From Myxococcales bacterium (lineage in GTDB: Bacteria > Myxococcota > Polyangia > Polyangiales > Polyangiaceae): 28,220 bases of DNA. Location of the stretch: positions 1-28,220 of the forward strand of contig JAGQIY010001163.1 of assembly GCA_020430865.1 (NCBI GenBank), in the 5' to 3' direction. Positions 1 through 6,947 of this stretch are shown here, piece by piece. The position numbers and the translations under genes were made by a program. Under the pieces are notes generated by a model. The model was given only the letters and a program-made list of their open reading frames with translations, had not been told where the DNA came from and did no database searches. Positions within the stretch are counted from its first letter, which is position 1. Each line of letters opens with the position of its first letter.

Positions 1-2093
1 ACGGGGGCAAGGGGGGAAACGGCGGGACTGCCGGGAACGCTGGCAGCGCCGGCACCGGGGGCAGTCAGAGCTGCACCGACAACGAGGACTGCAGTGCCGG
101 CGTCTGTGACCCCGAGACCTCGAGCTGTGTCGAGTGCCTGGAAGCCACCGACTGCGATCAGGGCGCGCTGTGCGTCGACAAGCACTGCGTCGCGCCCACG
201 AGCTGTGAGAACAGCCTCGATTGCGTCGACGCGACGGGCGACCGCAACATCTGTGATCCGGTCACCCAGCTGTGCGTCCAGTGTGTGGCTCCCGAGGACT
301 GCGGTGAGAACAACGACTGTCTGCTCAATCAGTGCGTGCCGTTCACGCCCTGCGTGAACTCCCTCGACTGCCCCACGGGCAAGGTCTGCGATCCGATCAG
401 TAGCCGCTGCGTCCAGTGTGTCGAGACGGCCGACTGTGGCGACGGGGAGATCTGCGCCGGAGGCAAGTGCCGCCCCGGCTGCGACTCGGACAACGACTGC
501 ACCCCGCTCGGCCTGCTCTGCGATCGCACCGCGGGCTACTGCGTCGAGTGCACCAAGAACGCGGACTGCGCAGAGGACCACTACTGCTCGCTTGGAGAGT
601 GTCTCGCGGACGTCTGCTCCGCTGGCTACCAGCGCTGTCAGGCGGGCGGCATCACGACTTGCTCCGACACGGGTGACCGCTGGTTGCCGGTGGTCGACTG
701 CCCTTCGAGCAGCACCTGCGTGCAAGCCGGGGCGATGGCGACCTGCGACGCCTGGGTGTGTGACCCGGGCACGACGAAATGTGACTCTGCGGGAGAGAAG
801 CTCGTGGAGTGTGCGGCCGACGGCCTGTCCGTCACCAAGACGACCGACTGCACCGCGACCAGCCAGGTGTGCTCCGACGACCAGTGCAAGTCACTCGTCT
901 GCTCGCCAAGCGACGTGTACTGCGTCGGCAAGGAACTTCGCAGGTGCGCTGCCGATGGGCTCTCCTTCAGCGTCGACCAGACCTGCAGCACGACGCAGTA
1001 CTGCGACGATCCGAGCGGCTCCTGCAAGAACCAGGTGTGCACGCCGAACCAGCCGGCTTGCGAGGGGACCCGGGCGACCACCTGCAACGCGAGCGGCTCC
1101 GGAACGAATCCGGGCGGAACCGACTGCGCCGCCAGCGGCAAGGTCTGCTCCCTCGGCGCTTGCGTGACCTGTGCACCGATCACGGCGGACGCGCAGCCGC
1201 TGCCGATCGACCTCTATCTGATGATCGACTCCAGCGCCAGCACCGGCACGGACTGCAGCATAGGCTCAACGACCGCAAGCCGCTGGTGCGCCGAGATCAA
1301 CGGCGTCAACGCGTTCATCACGGATTCTGCGAACGACGGAACTCGCGTGGGGATCGGTTTGTGGGGACCCACGGACGCATGCGGAGGAGCGGCGGTCAAG
1401 GTGGGGTTGGCTGCGCTGCCCGGAAACGTGACTGCGATCCAGAACGCGTTGAACCTCGGAACACCGTCTGGCAACTCACCCACCGAGGCGGCCATTCGTG
1501 GCGCGATCAGCGCCACGGCAGCGGGCCAGCAGAGCGGACGCAACATGGTCGGCGTGGTGTTCAGCGACGCGTTCATCCCGAACGCGTGTGAGCTCGACAC
1601 CACGGTTCTCGCCGGGCTGCTCACCACTCACTTCACCAATACGCAGATCCCGATCTACTGGGCGGGAATCGATCCTCTCAGCACGGCGGACGTGAACGAC
1701 GTCGAGACGCTCGTCGCTGGAACCGGAGTGACCCCGCACACCGCGCTGTGTTCCAGCTATGGATCGAGTCCATGTCTGACCTACGACGCATCTGGGCAAT
1801 CGGCAGTCCGGGTCCACTCGATCCTGGACGACATCGTTCGCGTCGAGAGCCTGTGCGAGTACACGTATCCGAGCGGAACCAGCCCGGCGCAGCTCTCCGT
1901 CACCTATCAGGCCTCGGGTGTCTCTTCGAGCAGCGTCTTGCGCTTGCCGTCCAAGGCTCAGTGTGGCAGCGCGCCAGCGTACTACCTGGACGACGCCACG
2001 AACCCGACGTCGATCACCCTGTGCCCGGAGTTCTGCGCCGACGTCCGCGGCGCAACCAGCCCGAAGGTGCAGACGGTCACCGCCTGCAACTAG
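1..2093 (+). CDS. Cys-rich repeat / von Willebrand factor A surface protein (5' end missing)
   Basis: The reading frame (codons from base 3) is open to the left edge, so the N-terminus lies outside the window; the first in-window ATG at 285 falls inside a Cys repeat and is not the start. The visible protein begins with a Gly/Asn/Ala-rich spacer (bases 3-62) of the kind that follows a lipobox in myxobacterial lipoproteins. Cys repeats follow: first units of the form C..s.DC..g..C....CveC, then longer units around C..dG....C (to about base 1180). A vWA domain spans about 1198-1850. Its MIDAS motif is visible: DSSAS with the first Asp at 1227-1229, a Thr in NSPTEA and an Asp in VVFSDA. A short Cys-containing tail ends at TAG 2091-2093. 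This indicates an exported metal-dependent adhesion or ligand-binding protein; the ligand is unknown. It converges on the SDR gene, 21 bp away. Confidence 0.85.
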   Translation, partial: GGKGGNGGTAGNAGSAGTGGSQSCTDNEDCSAGVCDPETSSCVECLEATDCDQGALCVDKHCVAPTSCENSLDCVDATGDRNICDPVTQLCVQCVAPEDCGENNDCLLNQCVPFTPCVNSLDCPTGKVCDPISSRCVQCVETADCGDGEICAGGKCRPGCDSDNDCTPLGLLCDRTAGYCVECTKNADCAEDHYCSLGECLADVCSAGYQRCQAGGITTCSDTGDRWLPVVDCPSSSTCVQAGAMATCDAWVCDPGTTKCDSAGEKLVECAADGLSVTKTTDCTATSQVCSDDQCKSLVCSPSDVYCVGKELRRCAADGLSFSVDQTCSTTQYCDDPSGSCKNQVCTPNQPACEGTRATTCNASGSGTNPGGTDCAASGKVCSLGACVTCAPITADAQPLPIDLYLMIDSSASTGTDCSIGSTTASRWCAEINGVNAFITDSANDGTRVGIGLWGPTDACGGAAVKVGLAALPGNVTAIQNALNLGTPSGNSPTEAAIRGAISATAAGQQSGRNMVGVVFSDAFIPNACELDTTVLAGLLTTHFTNTQIPIYWAGIDPLSTADVNDVETLVAGTGVTPHTALCSSYGSSPCLTYDASGQSAVRVHSILDDIVRVESLCEYTYPSGTSPAQLSVTYQASGVSSSSVLRLPSKAQCGSAPAYYLDDATNPTSITLCPEFCADVRGATSPKVQTVTACN

Positions 2094-2108
2094 CGCCGAC
2101 CTTCGGCG
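2094..2108. terminator. Short hairpin between convergent genes
   Basis: CGCCGA-CCT-TCGGCG forms a perfect 6-bp stem with a 3-nt loop. It starts at the base after the TAG of the vWA gene and ends 6 bp before the SDR stop codon. There is no T-tract, so it is at best a weak bidirectional terminator; location is the main support. Confidence 0.4.
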
Positions 2109-2114
2109 GCGGAC

Positions 2115-3002
2115 TCAGTCGCCCGCATGAGGCGGATCCCCCGGTGAGCGATAGCGATCGAGCGGGCTCCGCTTCGCGTCGCTGCCGAAGTACCAGCCGC
2201 TTCCGCCGGGATCGCCGAAGAGCAGGTGGATCGACGCGCGGGAGCCCTCCCTCGGTGTCTTCATGCCCATGGCAGCGGGATCCATTCCGCGCGCCTTGGC
2301 GTGGGGTAACGTCAGGTCCGTCGCGATGTAGCCCGGCGTGCAGGCGTTGATGGTTCGCTGTGGATACTCCTTCGCCAGGCCGAGGGTGTAGAGGTTGAGC
2401 AGGGCTTTCGAGAGCCCGTAGGCGTTCCCCTCACCCAAACCTGCCGCGGAGAAGTCGCCCCCTTCGGCCTGAATCCTCAGCGCCTCTTCGATCAGCGCCT
2501 CGACGCCCGGCCAGCCAGCGTTCGGGTCGGTGAGCTGGGCCTTGCGCACGGCGCTGCAGCCCGAGACGAACATGGGGCCAGACGCCGAGGAGACGTTCAC
2601 GATGCGCCCGTCCGCCCGGAGGAGCGGCATGAACGCGTCGAGCACCCGCTTCGGGCCCCGCGTGTTCACGTCGAGGATCGTCTCCAGATCTGCGCTGCCG
2701 AGCCCGATGCCAGCGTTGTTCACGATGCCATACAGGGGCGCTGGATCTCGGCCGTAGCGCTCCGCCACACGCTTGGCTGCAGCGTTCACCGAGTCGTCGT
2801 CGGCGACGTCGAGCTCCACGACCTCGATGCGCTCGCCCCAGCCCTGGCGCTCGCTTGCCAGCTCCGCCTTCGCTGCCTCCCCGCGCTCTACTGAACGCGA
2901 TCCCAGCAATACCGCACACCCTGCGTCCTGCTCCAGCGCCGCGGCGACGGTCGCCTTGCCGATGCCCTTGTTGGCGCCCGTGATCAACACTCGACGAGTC
3001 AT
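2115..3002 (-). CDS. Short-chain dehydrogenase/reductase, carbonyl reductase (CBR1)-like
   Basis: A 295-residue NAD(P)-dependent oxidoreductase with a Rossmann fold. Visible motifs are the nucleotide-binding TGANKGIG (residues 8-15), NNAG (95-98), Asn113, catalytic Ser139, and Tyr195/Lys199 in YGLSK. The long stretch between Ser139 and Tyr195 (about 55 residues rather than the usual 12-13) is typical of carbonyl reductase 1-like SDRs, which are often monomeric, and argues for reduction of quinones or carbonyls with NADPH; the actual substrate cannot be read from sequence. The start at ATG 3000-3002 places the beta-strand VLITGA at the N-terminus as in the family. The frame extends to another ATG at 3083, but the extra 27 residues are Arg-rich and unlike SDRs. 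It lies 111 bp downstream of the dehydratase on the same strand and may or may not share its transcript. Confidence 0.87.
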   Translation of the reverse strand: MTRRVLITGANKGIGKATVAAALEQDAGCAVLLGSRSVERGEAAKAELASERQGWGERIEVVELDVADDDSVNAAAKRVAERYGRDPAPLYGIVNNAGIGLGSADLETILDVNTRGPKRVLDAFMPLLRADGRIVNVSSASGPMFVSGCSAVRKAQLTDPNAGWPGVEALIEEALRIQAEGGDFSAAGLGEGNAYGLSKALLNLYTLGLAKEYPQRTINACTPGYIATDLTLPHAKARGMDPAAMGMKTPREGSRASIHLLFGDPGGSGWYFGSDAKRSPLDRYRSPGDPPHAGD

Positions 3003-3113
3003 GATCCTGGAGCCTAGCGCGATTGGCGCCGAGCGGAACCCCCCAGTTCTTCGCTCGGGGGTGAGAGCGCGCCGGGTCGCCATGTCAAAGCATCGAACAT
3101 TACCGCGCGGATA

Positions 3114-4085
3114 TTACTTGAAGGGTAGCTCGGCCAGGTCGACGTTGCCACCGGAGAGCACGACTCCAACTCGCCGCAGGCCCAGGGCGCGGAACTCCTC
3201 GCTCAGCACCACGGCTACCGGCACCGCAGCGCTCGGTTCGATCACCAGCTTCATGCGCTCCCAGACCAAGCGCATCGCGGCGACGATCTGTTCGTCGGTG
3301 ACGGTGAACACCGCTTCGACGAGGTCGTCGATGATCGGCCAGGTGAGCTCCCCCACGTTGGTCAACAGTCCGTCCGCGATGGTGTCGACCCGCACGTTCG
3401 CGACGCGCTTGCCTGCGGCCTTGGAGCGCGCCGTGTCGTCGGCGCCGCTCGGCTCCGCACCGAACATGCGAATCCCGGGGGAAATGTGCCTGGCGGCGAC
3501 ACTGCAGCCGCTCAGCAGGCCTCCTCCGCCGACTGGCGTGATGATCGCCTCGAGCTCTGGAGCTTGCTCCAGGAGCTCCCAGGCGCAGGTGCCTTGACCG
3601 GCCATCACCAGGGGAGCGTCGAAAGGCGCCACGAAATGCGCGCCGGTCTGCGAACACACGCGCAAGGCGCCGGCGGCACGCGCCGTGACGGTCGGTTCGC
3701 ACTCGTAGACCCGCGCGCCGTAGCCCGCGACGGCGGCCCGCTTGCTCGTCGGGGCGGTCGTGGGCATGACGACGTGACAGGGGATGCCGCGCCCGCGCGC
3801 GGCCAGCGCCAGCGCCTGCGCGTGATTCCCGCTCGAATGCGTGACGACCCCGTTCCGGGCCTCGTCCTCGCTCAGGGCGAGCACTGCGTTCATTGCCCCG
3901 CGGATCTTGAATGCGCCGACGCGCTGCAGGTTCTCGCACTTGAAGAACAGCTCGGTTGCAGCCGATCGTTCGCCGCGGGCGAAGCCATCGAGTGTGCTCG
4001 ACCGCATGACGGGCGTGCGGTGCACACGGCCCTCGATGCGCTCTCGCGCCGCTTCGATGTCCGAGAAATCGATGGCGTGGGCCAT
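3114..4085 (-). CDS. PLP-dependent threonine/serine dehydratase (or serine racemase-like)
   Basis: A 323-residue fold-type II pyridoxal-phosphate enzyme. Lys60 in AFKIRGA is the Schiff-base lysine, SSGNHAQA (84-91) binds the substrate carboxylate, GGGG at 186-189 binds the PLP phosphate and SGGNVD (311-316) contacts the pyridine nitrogen. There is no C-terminal ACT regulatory domain, so this is the short, catabolic or racemase-like type rather than the isoleucine-feedback-controlled biosynthetic IlvA. Threonine to 2-oxobutyrate or serine to pyruvate is the family reaction; serine racemase and 3-hydroxyaspartate ammonia-lyase are close relatives that motifs alone do not exclude. The ATG at 4083-4085 lies two bases beyond the stop of the upstream thioesterase, indicating co-transcription and probable translational coupling. 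Confidence 0.88.
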   Translation of the reverse strand: MAHAIDFSDIEAARERIEGRVHRTPVMRSSTLDGFARGERSAATELFFKCENLQRVGAFKIRGAMNAVLALSEDEARNGVVTHSSGNHAQALALAARGRGIPCHVVMPTTAPTSKRAAVAGYGARVYECEPTVTARAAGALRVCSQTGAHFVAPFDAPLVMAGQGTCAWELLEQAPELEAIITPVGGGGLLSGCSVAARHISPGIRMFGAEPSGADDTARSKAAGKRVANVRVDTIADGLLTNVGELTWPIIDDLVEAVFTVTDEQIVAAMRLVWERMKLVIEPSAAVPVAVVLSEEFRALGLRRVGVVLSGGNVDLAELPFK

Positions 4086-4087
4086 GT

Positions 4088-4561
4088 TCACTCTCGAGGT
4101 TCGACCAGGAAGTGCGCGTTGGCTGATGCCACCGGCTTGTCGCGGTTTGCCTGATAGGCGATCGCGCGAACGTTGACCACTCGGCGGCCCTGCTTCGTGA
4201 TCACGCCATGGCAGAACGTGTCCTCTGGCTTCGCGGAGCGCAGGTAGTCGATGGTCAGGTTGATGGTCTTCGGCAGCACGAGCGTGTCTGCCGCCCAGAG
4301 CACCTGGAAGATCGACGTGGACTCCAGGAGCGCGCCGATGGTTCCGCCGTGAAGCGCTGGCACAGTGGGGTTGCCCACCAAGTGATCCGAATAGCCGAGC
4401 ACGCCGATCAACTCGCCTGCCCGGAGCTCCATCCTCACCCCCAAGAAATTCGCGTAGGGGATGGCCGCGACCAGCGCGGAGAAGTCCGAGTCCTCTCTCG
4501 CGCGCTTGACCAGATCCGCGAGGCAAGGCTTGTCCGTTGCCTGTGACGTCGGGCCGCTCAT
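4088..4561 (-). CDS. PaaI-type hotdog thioesterase, second tandem copy
   Basis: A 157-residue single hotdog-fold protein of the PaaI/acyl-CoA thioesterase family. The signature HLVGNP...HGG (HGG at 71-73) precedes the hotdog helix. The position that carries the catalytic Asp in PaaI is Glu80 here, whereas the upstream paralog has Asp69. The protein would hydrolyse an acyl-CoA or related thioester in the cytosol as a dimer or tetramer; the acyl group is unknown. The ATG at 4559-4561 overlaps the TGA of the upstream copy as ATGA (4558-4561), which fixes the start and implies coupling. The longer open frame further upstream is inside the neighbouring gene and is not used. Confidence 0.85.
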   Translation of the reverse strand: MSGPTSQATDKPCLADLVKRAREDSDFSALVAAIPYANFLGVRMELRAGELIGVLGYSDHLVGNPTVPALHGGTIGALLESTSIFQVLWAADTLVLPKTINLTIDYLRSAKPEDTFCHGVITKQGRRVVNVRAIAYQANRDKPVASANAHFLVEPRE

Positions 4562-5028
4562 GGTCGCTGCTCCTTCTTGGGGCCGAAGTGCTCGTCGAAC
4601 AACATGAAGGCGCCGGCCGCGTGAGCTATCGGGTCGTCTTCGTTGCCGTGGTGCGCGATGCAACGCACGAAGGCGACGCTGCGCGTGACCTTGTAGCACT
4701 CCGCGCGGGCGGTGACGTCGAGCTCGGGCGTTGCTGGCTTCAGGTAGTCGATGCGCAGGTCGAGAGTCGCGATGCGCCCAGGCTTCCGGCGCTTGATGAA
4801 CACGGACGCACCGCAGGTGGCGTCCATCAAGCTCGTGATGGCTCCGCCGTGCAGGACGCCGGTCTCAGGGTTCCCCACCAGGTGCGGGGCGTACGGGAGG
4901 CGGATCATCGCGACGCCGGGGGCGTGGCCGACGAACTCGAGTTGCAGCGCCTTGTTATGGGGGATCCACTGATCGAAGACCTGGCGAAAGCGCGCGAGGG
5001 CTTCGTCGTCGGGGGGGCGTTCAGCCAT
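4558..5028 (-). CDS. PaaI-type hotdog thioesterase, first tandem copy
   Basis: A 156-residue hotdog-fold thioesterase, first gene of the three-gene unit thioesterase-thioesterase-dehydratase. HLVGNPETGVLHGG leads into HGGAITSLMD, with HGG at 60-62 and the presumed catalytic Asp69. It is clearly paralogous to the next gene: same HLVGNP/HGG block and matching IDYL near residue 94, indicating an old tandem duplication followed by divergence. The two could form hetero-oligomers or take different acyl-CoAs (inference). The start ATG at 5026-5028 gives a normal family length. The promoter must lie in the 223-bp divergent region 5029-5251. Confidence 0.86.
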   Translation of the reverse strand: MAERPPDDEALARFRQVFDQWIPHNKALQLEFVGHAPGVAMIRLPYAPHLVGNPETGVLHGGAITSLMDATCGASVFIKRRKPGRIATLDLRIDYLKPATPELDVTARAECYKVTRSVAFVRCIAHHGNEDDPIAHAAGAFMLFDEHFGPKKEQRP

Positions 5029-5130
5029 TCTGCGGTGCTAGCGCGTTTGGCGGTCGGCTGGCATGGCACAGCGCCAAGCGCCGGCAATCCTTGGGGAGTT
5101 TGGCACGGGGGGAGGCGATGGCCGGTGCTC

Positions 5131-5160
5131 GAACGTCGTTCCTCGTTCTCGCTGAGAACG
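5131..5160. promoter_or_regulatory. Two adjacent palindromes in a divergent promoter region
   Basis: GAACG-T-CGTTC (5131-5141) is followed closely by CGTTCTC-GCT-GAGAACG (5144-5160, perfect 7-bp arms). Both share GAACG/CGTTC half-sites and lie between the divergently transcribed thioesterase (-) and Spy-like (+) genes, so a repressor or activator operator is plausible. No protein binding is known; this is read from symmetry alone. Confidence 0.35.
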
Positions 5161-5251
5161 CCGAGCCGGCGCTTTAACGCGCTCGCGAGCAAGGGCATGC
5201 GCCGCCTGACTTCGGGCTGAGGGCTCAGCCAACCGCTGTCAGGAGAACATC

Positions 5252-5755
5252 ATGCGTCATCTCAAGACTCTCGCCACTGTCCTTGCCTTGTCCTTCGCCG
5301 CCGCGCCCGCCGTCGCGGCGCCCGCCCCGGGTGTGCCCCTGGCTCAAGCGGCGAAGCCGGCTGCCAAGAAGGGCAAGGCCGGGAAGCGCAAGGGTCGCGG
5401 CAAGCGCTTCGAGCGTGCAGGTATTTCCAAGGAGAAAATGCAGAAGATCAAGCAGGCCGTGCAGAAGAACAAGGCCAAGCACAAGGCGATCCGCCAAGAG
5501 ATGCAGAAGCATCGCCAGGCCTTGAAGAAGCTGCTCGACGCCGACAGCAACGACCAGGCGGCATACAAGAAGGCGCTGGATGGGCTGGATGCCGCGCGCA
5601 AGAAGCAGCAAGCCTTGCGTGAGAGCGAGAAGAAGGAGATCGCGAAGATCCTTACCCCCAAGGAAATGGCGAAGCTGATGGGCGCGGGACGCGGCATGCG
5701 ACCTGGACGTCGAGGCGGCGGCGCTCGAGGCAACGGCGATTTCGACGCCAGGTAG
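5252..5755 (+). CDS. Small basic exported protein, Spy/CpxP-like (LTxxQ-related)
   Basis: A 167-residue protein with a clear Sec signal peptide (MRH..TLATVLALSFAAAPAVAA, cleavage near residue 23) and a Lys/Arg-rich mature part. Residues about 55-145 are predicted helical, with KEKMQKIKQAV, a long helix, and EIAKILTPKEMAKL near the end, which resembles the LTxxQ element of the Spy/CpxP/ZraP family of periplasmic chaperones and metal-stress proteins (Q replaced by M here). The tail is Gly/Arg-rich. The start is supported by AGGAGA at 5241-5246, five bases before the ATG. Chaperone or metal-stress function is inferred from family resemblance only. It is the first of three small charged exported proteins on this strand. 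Confidence 0.75.
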   Translation: MRHLKTLATVLALSFAAAPAVAAPAPGVPLAQAAKPAAKKGKAGKRKGRGKRFERAGISKEKMQKIKQAVQKNKAKHKAIRQEMQKHRQALKKLLDADSNDQAAYKKALDGLDAARKKQQALRESEKKEIAKILTPKEMAKLMGAGRGMRPGRRGGGARGNGDFDAR

Positions 5756-5879
5756 TCCTATCGCGCATCCTGGCCCGGATTCTGCACTCGCCCCGTGCGT
5801 TCGCGTCGTTGCGCGGACTGCCTCGCGCGATGAGAATCTTTGAGCGTTCGCTCCACCTGGGAGCGGCGTATTCTGCGGC

Positions 5880-5896
5880 TTCGCTCTCGCAGCGAA
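5880..5896 (+). promoter_or_regulatory. Small hairpin just upstream of a Shine-Dalgarno site
   Basis: TTCGCT-CTCGC-AGCGAA is a perfect 6-bp stem ending one base before GAGGAGGA (5898-5905), the ribosome binding site of the gene starting at 5909. It does not mask the site itself. It could be an mRNA-stabilising 5' structure or the remnant of an operator. Confidence 0.3.
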
Positions 5897-5908
5897 CGAG
5901 GAGGAATC

Positions 5909-6475
5909 ATGAAGCTTGCACGTCATCACGCGGCATGGGGTGTCGCGATCGCAGTGGGACTGACGCTGAGCGTCCCTGCCATGTCGGAGCCGAAGACGCC
6001 CAAGGAGAAGCTCCAGGCCATGAAGGAGAAGGCCAAGGAGCGGCGTGAGGAACGCAAAGAACGTCGGGAAGAGAAGAAGGAAGAGCTGAAGGAGAAGCTC
6101 GACAACATGACCGACGAGGAGAAGGAGGAGTGGAAGAAGAAGCACGCCGAGCGAAAGGAAGAGCGCGCCGAGGTGCGTGAAGCCTGGAAGGCCTGGAAGG
6201 ACAAGCGCAAGGAGCGCCGTCAGGCGCGCCGCGAGGAAATCAAGGAGAAGCTCGGCGACGACATCAAGCGCCCGGTAGTGAAGGCGGAGTTGAAGGTCCA
6301 CGCGAGGCGCATGGCGCGACTCAACCGCATCCGGGTGCTGGCCAAGGCAGATGGCAAGGACGAGCTGGTCAAGCGCGTCGACACGCTGATCGCCAAGGAG
6401 AAGGCTCGTCACGACAAACACATCGAGACGTTGAAGGCGAAGAGGGACGAGGCGTCGAAGGAGGAAGCGAAGTGA
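5909..6475 (+). CDS. Exported K/E/R-rich helical protein, unknown function
   Basis: A 188-residue protein with signal peptide MKLARHHAAWGVAIAVGLTLSVPAMS (cleavage near residue 25). The mature part is almost entirely charged helix: residues about 30-120 are dense in alternating Glu/Lys/Arg runs (KERREERKERREEKKEE and similar), as in single alpha-helix or coiled-coil segments. Residues about 125-175 (VVKAELKVHARRMARLNRIRVL onwards) look like a more ordinary folded helix pair. The ATG at 5909 is chosen because GAGGAGGA at 5898-5905 precedes it and it starts the signal peptide; an in-frame ATG at 5840 would add an Arg-rich stretch that spoils export. Its stop overlaps the next gene (GTGA). I recognise no family; a periplasmic spacer, scaffold or chaperone role is conjecture. 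Confidence 0.75.
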   Translation: MKLARHHAAWGVAIAVGLTLSVPAMSEPKTPKEKLQAMKEKAKERREERKERREEKKEELKEKLDNMTDEEKEEWKKKHAERKEERAEVREAWKAWKDKRKERRQARREEIKEKLGDDIKRPVVKAELKVHARRMARLNRIRVLAKADGKDELVKRVDTLIAKEKARHDKHIETLKAKRDEASKEEAK

Positions 6476-6732
6476 GGCGAGCACTCGTACTGATCGGCGC
6501 TGGCTTGTTGCTCCTGGCGTGCAACGAAGAGAAGCCAGCCCAGCCGGAGGAGAAGCCGGCAGCGGCGACCACGACCACCGCAGCCGCGGAAGGTGCCAGC
6601 GACGTCGCCAAGGCCGACGACGCCGAAGATATCCCCACGGAAGCAGACTTCGAGGACGAGGCCGAGCAGCAGATCACGAGCGCGAACCTCGAGAGCGAGC
6701 TCGACGCGCTGGAGAAGGAAATCGGCGAGTAG
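6472..6732 (+). CDS. Small acidic lipoprotein
   Basis: An 86-residue protein starting at GTG 6472-6474, which overlaps the preceding stop codon as GTGA; GGAGG at 6460-6464 is the ribosome binding site. The N-terminus MRRALVLIGAGLLLLAC is a lipoprotein signal with lipidated Cys17, followed by Asn. The mature chain has a Pro/Ala/Thr linker and an Asp/Glu-rich helix ending LESELDALEKEIGE. It is strongly acidic, whereas the two proteins encoded upstream are rich in Lys/Arg, so charge-based pairing at the membrane is possible but unproven. No known family recognised. Translational coupling to the upstream helix protein is likely. Confidence 0.72.
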   Translation: MRRALVLIGAGLLLLACNEEKPAQPEEKPAAATTTTAAAEGASDVAKADDAEDIPTEADFEDEAEQQITSANLESELDALEKEIGE

Positions 6733-6757
6733 GTCCTGGTTCTCGCTCGTCCCTGCC

Positions 6758-6789
6758 CGCGGGCACCTTCCAGACGGAGGGTGCCCGCG
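6758..6789 (+). terminator. Strong hairpin downstream of the acidic lipoprotein gene
   Basis: CGCGGGCACCTTCC (6758-6771) pairs with GGAGGGTGCCCGCG (6776-6789) across a 4-nt AGAC loop: 14 pairs, one of them T-G. It begins 25 bp after the stop codon. No T-tract follows, but the stability and place fit an end-of-operon terminator or 3' protective structure. Confidence 0.6.
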
Positions 6790-6914
6790 CTGCGTTCGCG
6801 CTCGTCGGCGCCGTGCTGAGCAGGAAGCGAGGCCCAAACGCAACGAGGGCGCCGAGATCCACTCGACGCCCTGCTAGGAAGGCCTGCGCTCGAGCAGGCC
6901 AGGTTGCAGTTGCC

Positions 6915-6941
6915 GGTTCGCGCCCTGGCGGAGCGCGAACC
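6915..6941 (-). terminator. Hairpin downstream of the Lys-tailed protein gene
   Basis: GGTTCGCGC (6915-6923) and GCGCGAACC (6933-6941) form a perfect 9-bp stem with a 9-nt loop, starting 6 bp past the stop codon of the minus-strand gene that ends at 6948. A second, smaller inverted repeat, GGCCTGC/GCAGGCC (6881-6900), lies beyond it. No T-tract is present. Together with the 6758-6789 hairpin they insulate two convergent genes. Confidence 0.5.
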
Positions 6942-6947
6942 TCTGGC

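Noticed and set aside
285..287. ATG at 285 as start of the vWA protein
   Set aside because: The same frame is open to the window edge and encodes Cys repeats and a Gly-rich spacer before this Met; the real start is outside the window.
5225..6484. 419-codon open frame on the - strand
   Set aside because: Antisense to the two exported charged proteins; its Leu-runs are the complement of Lys/Glu codons.
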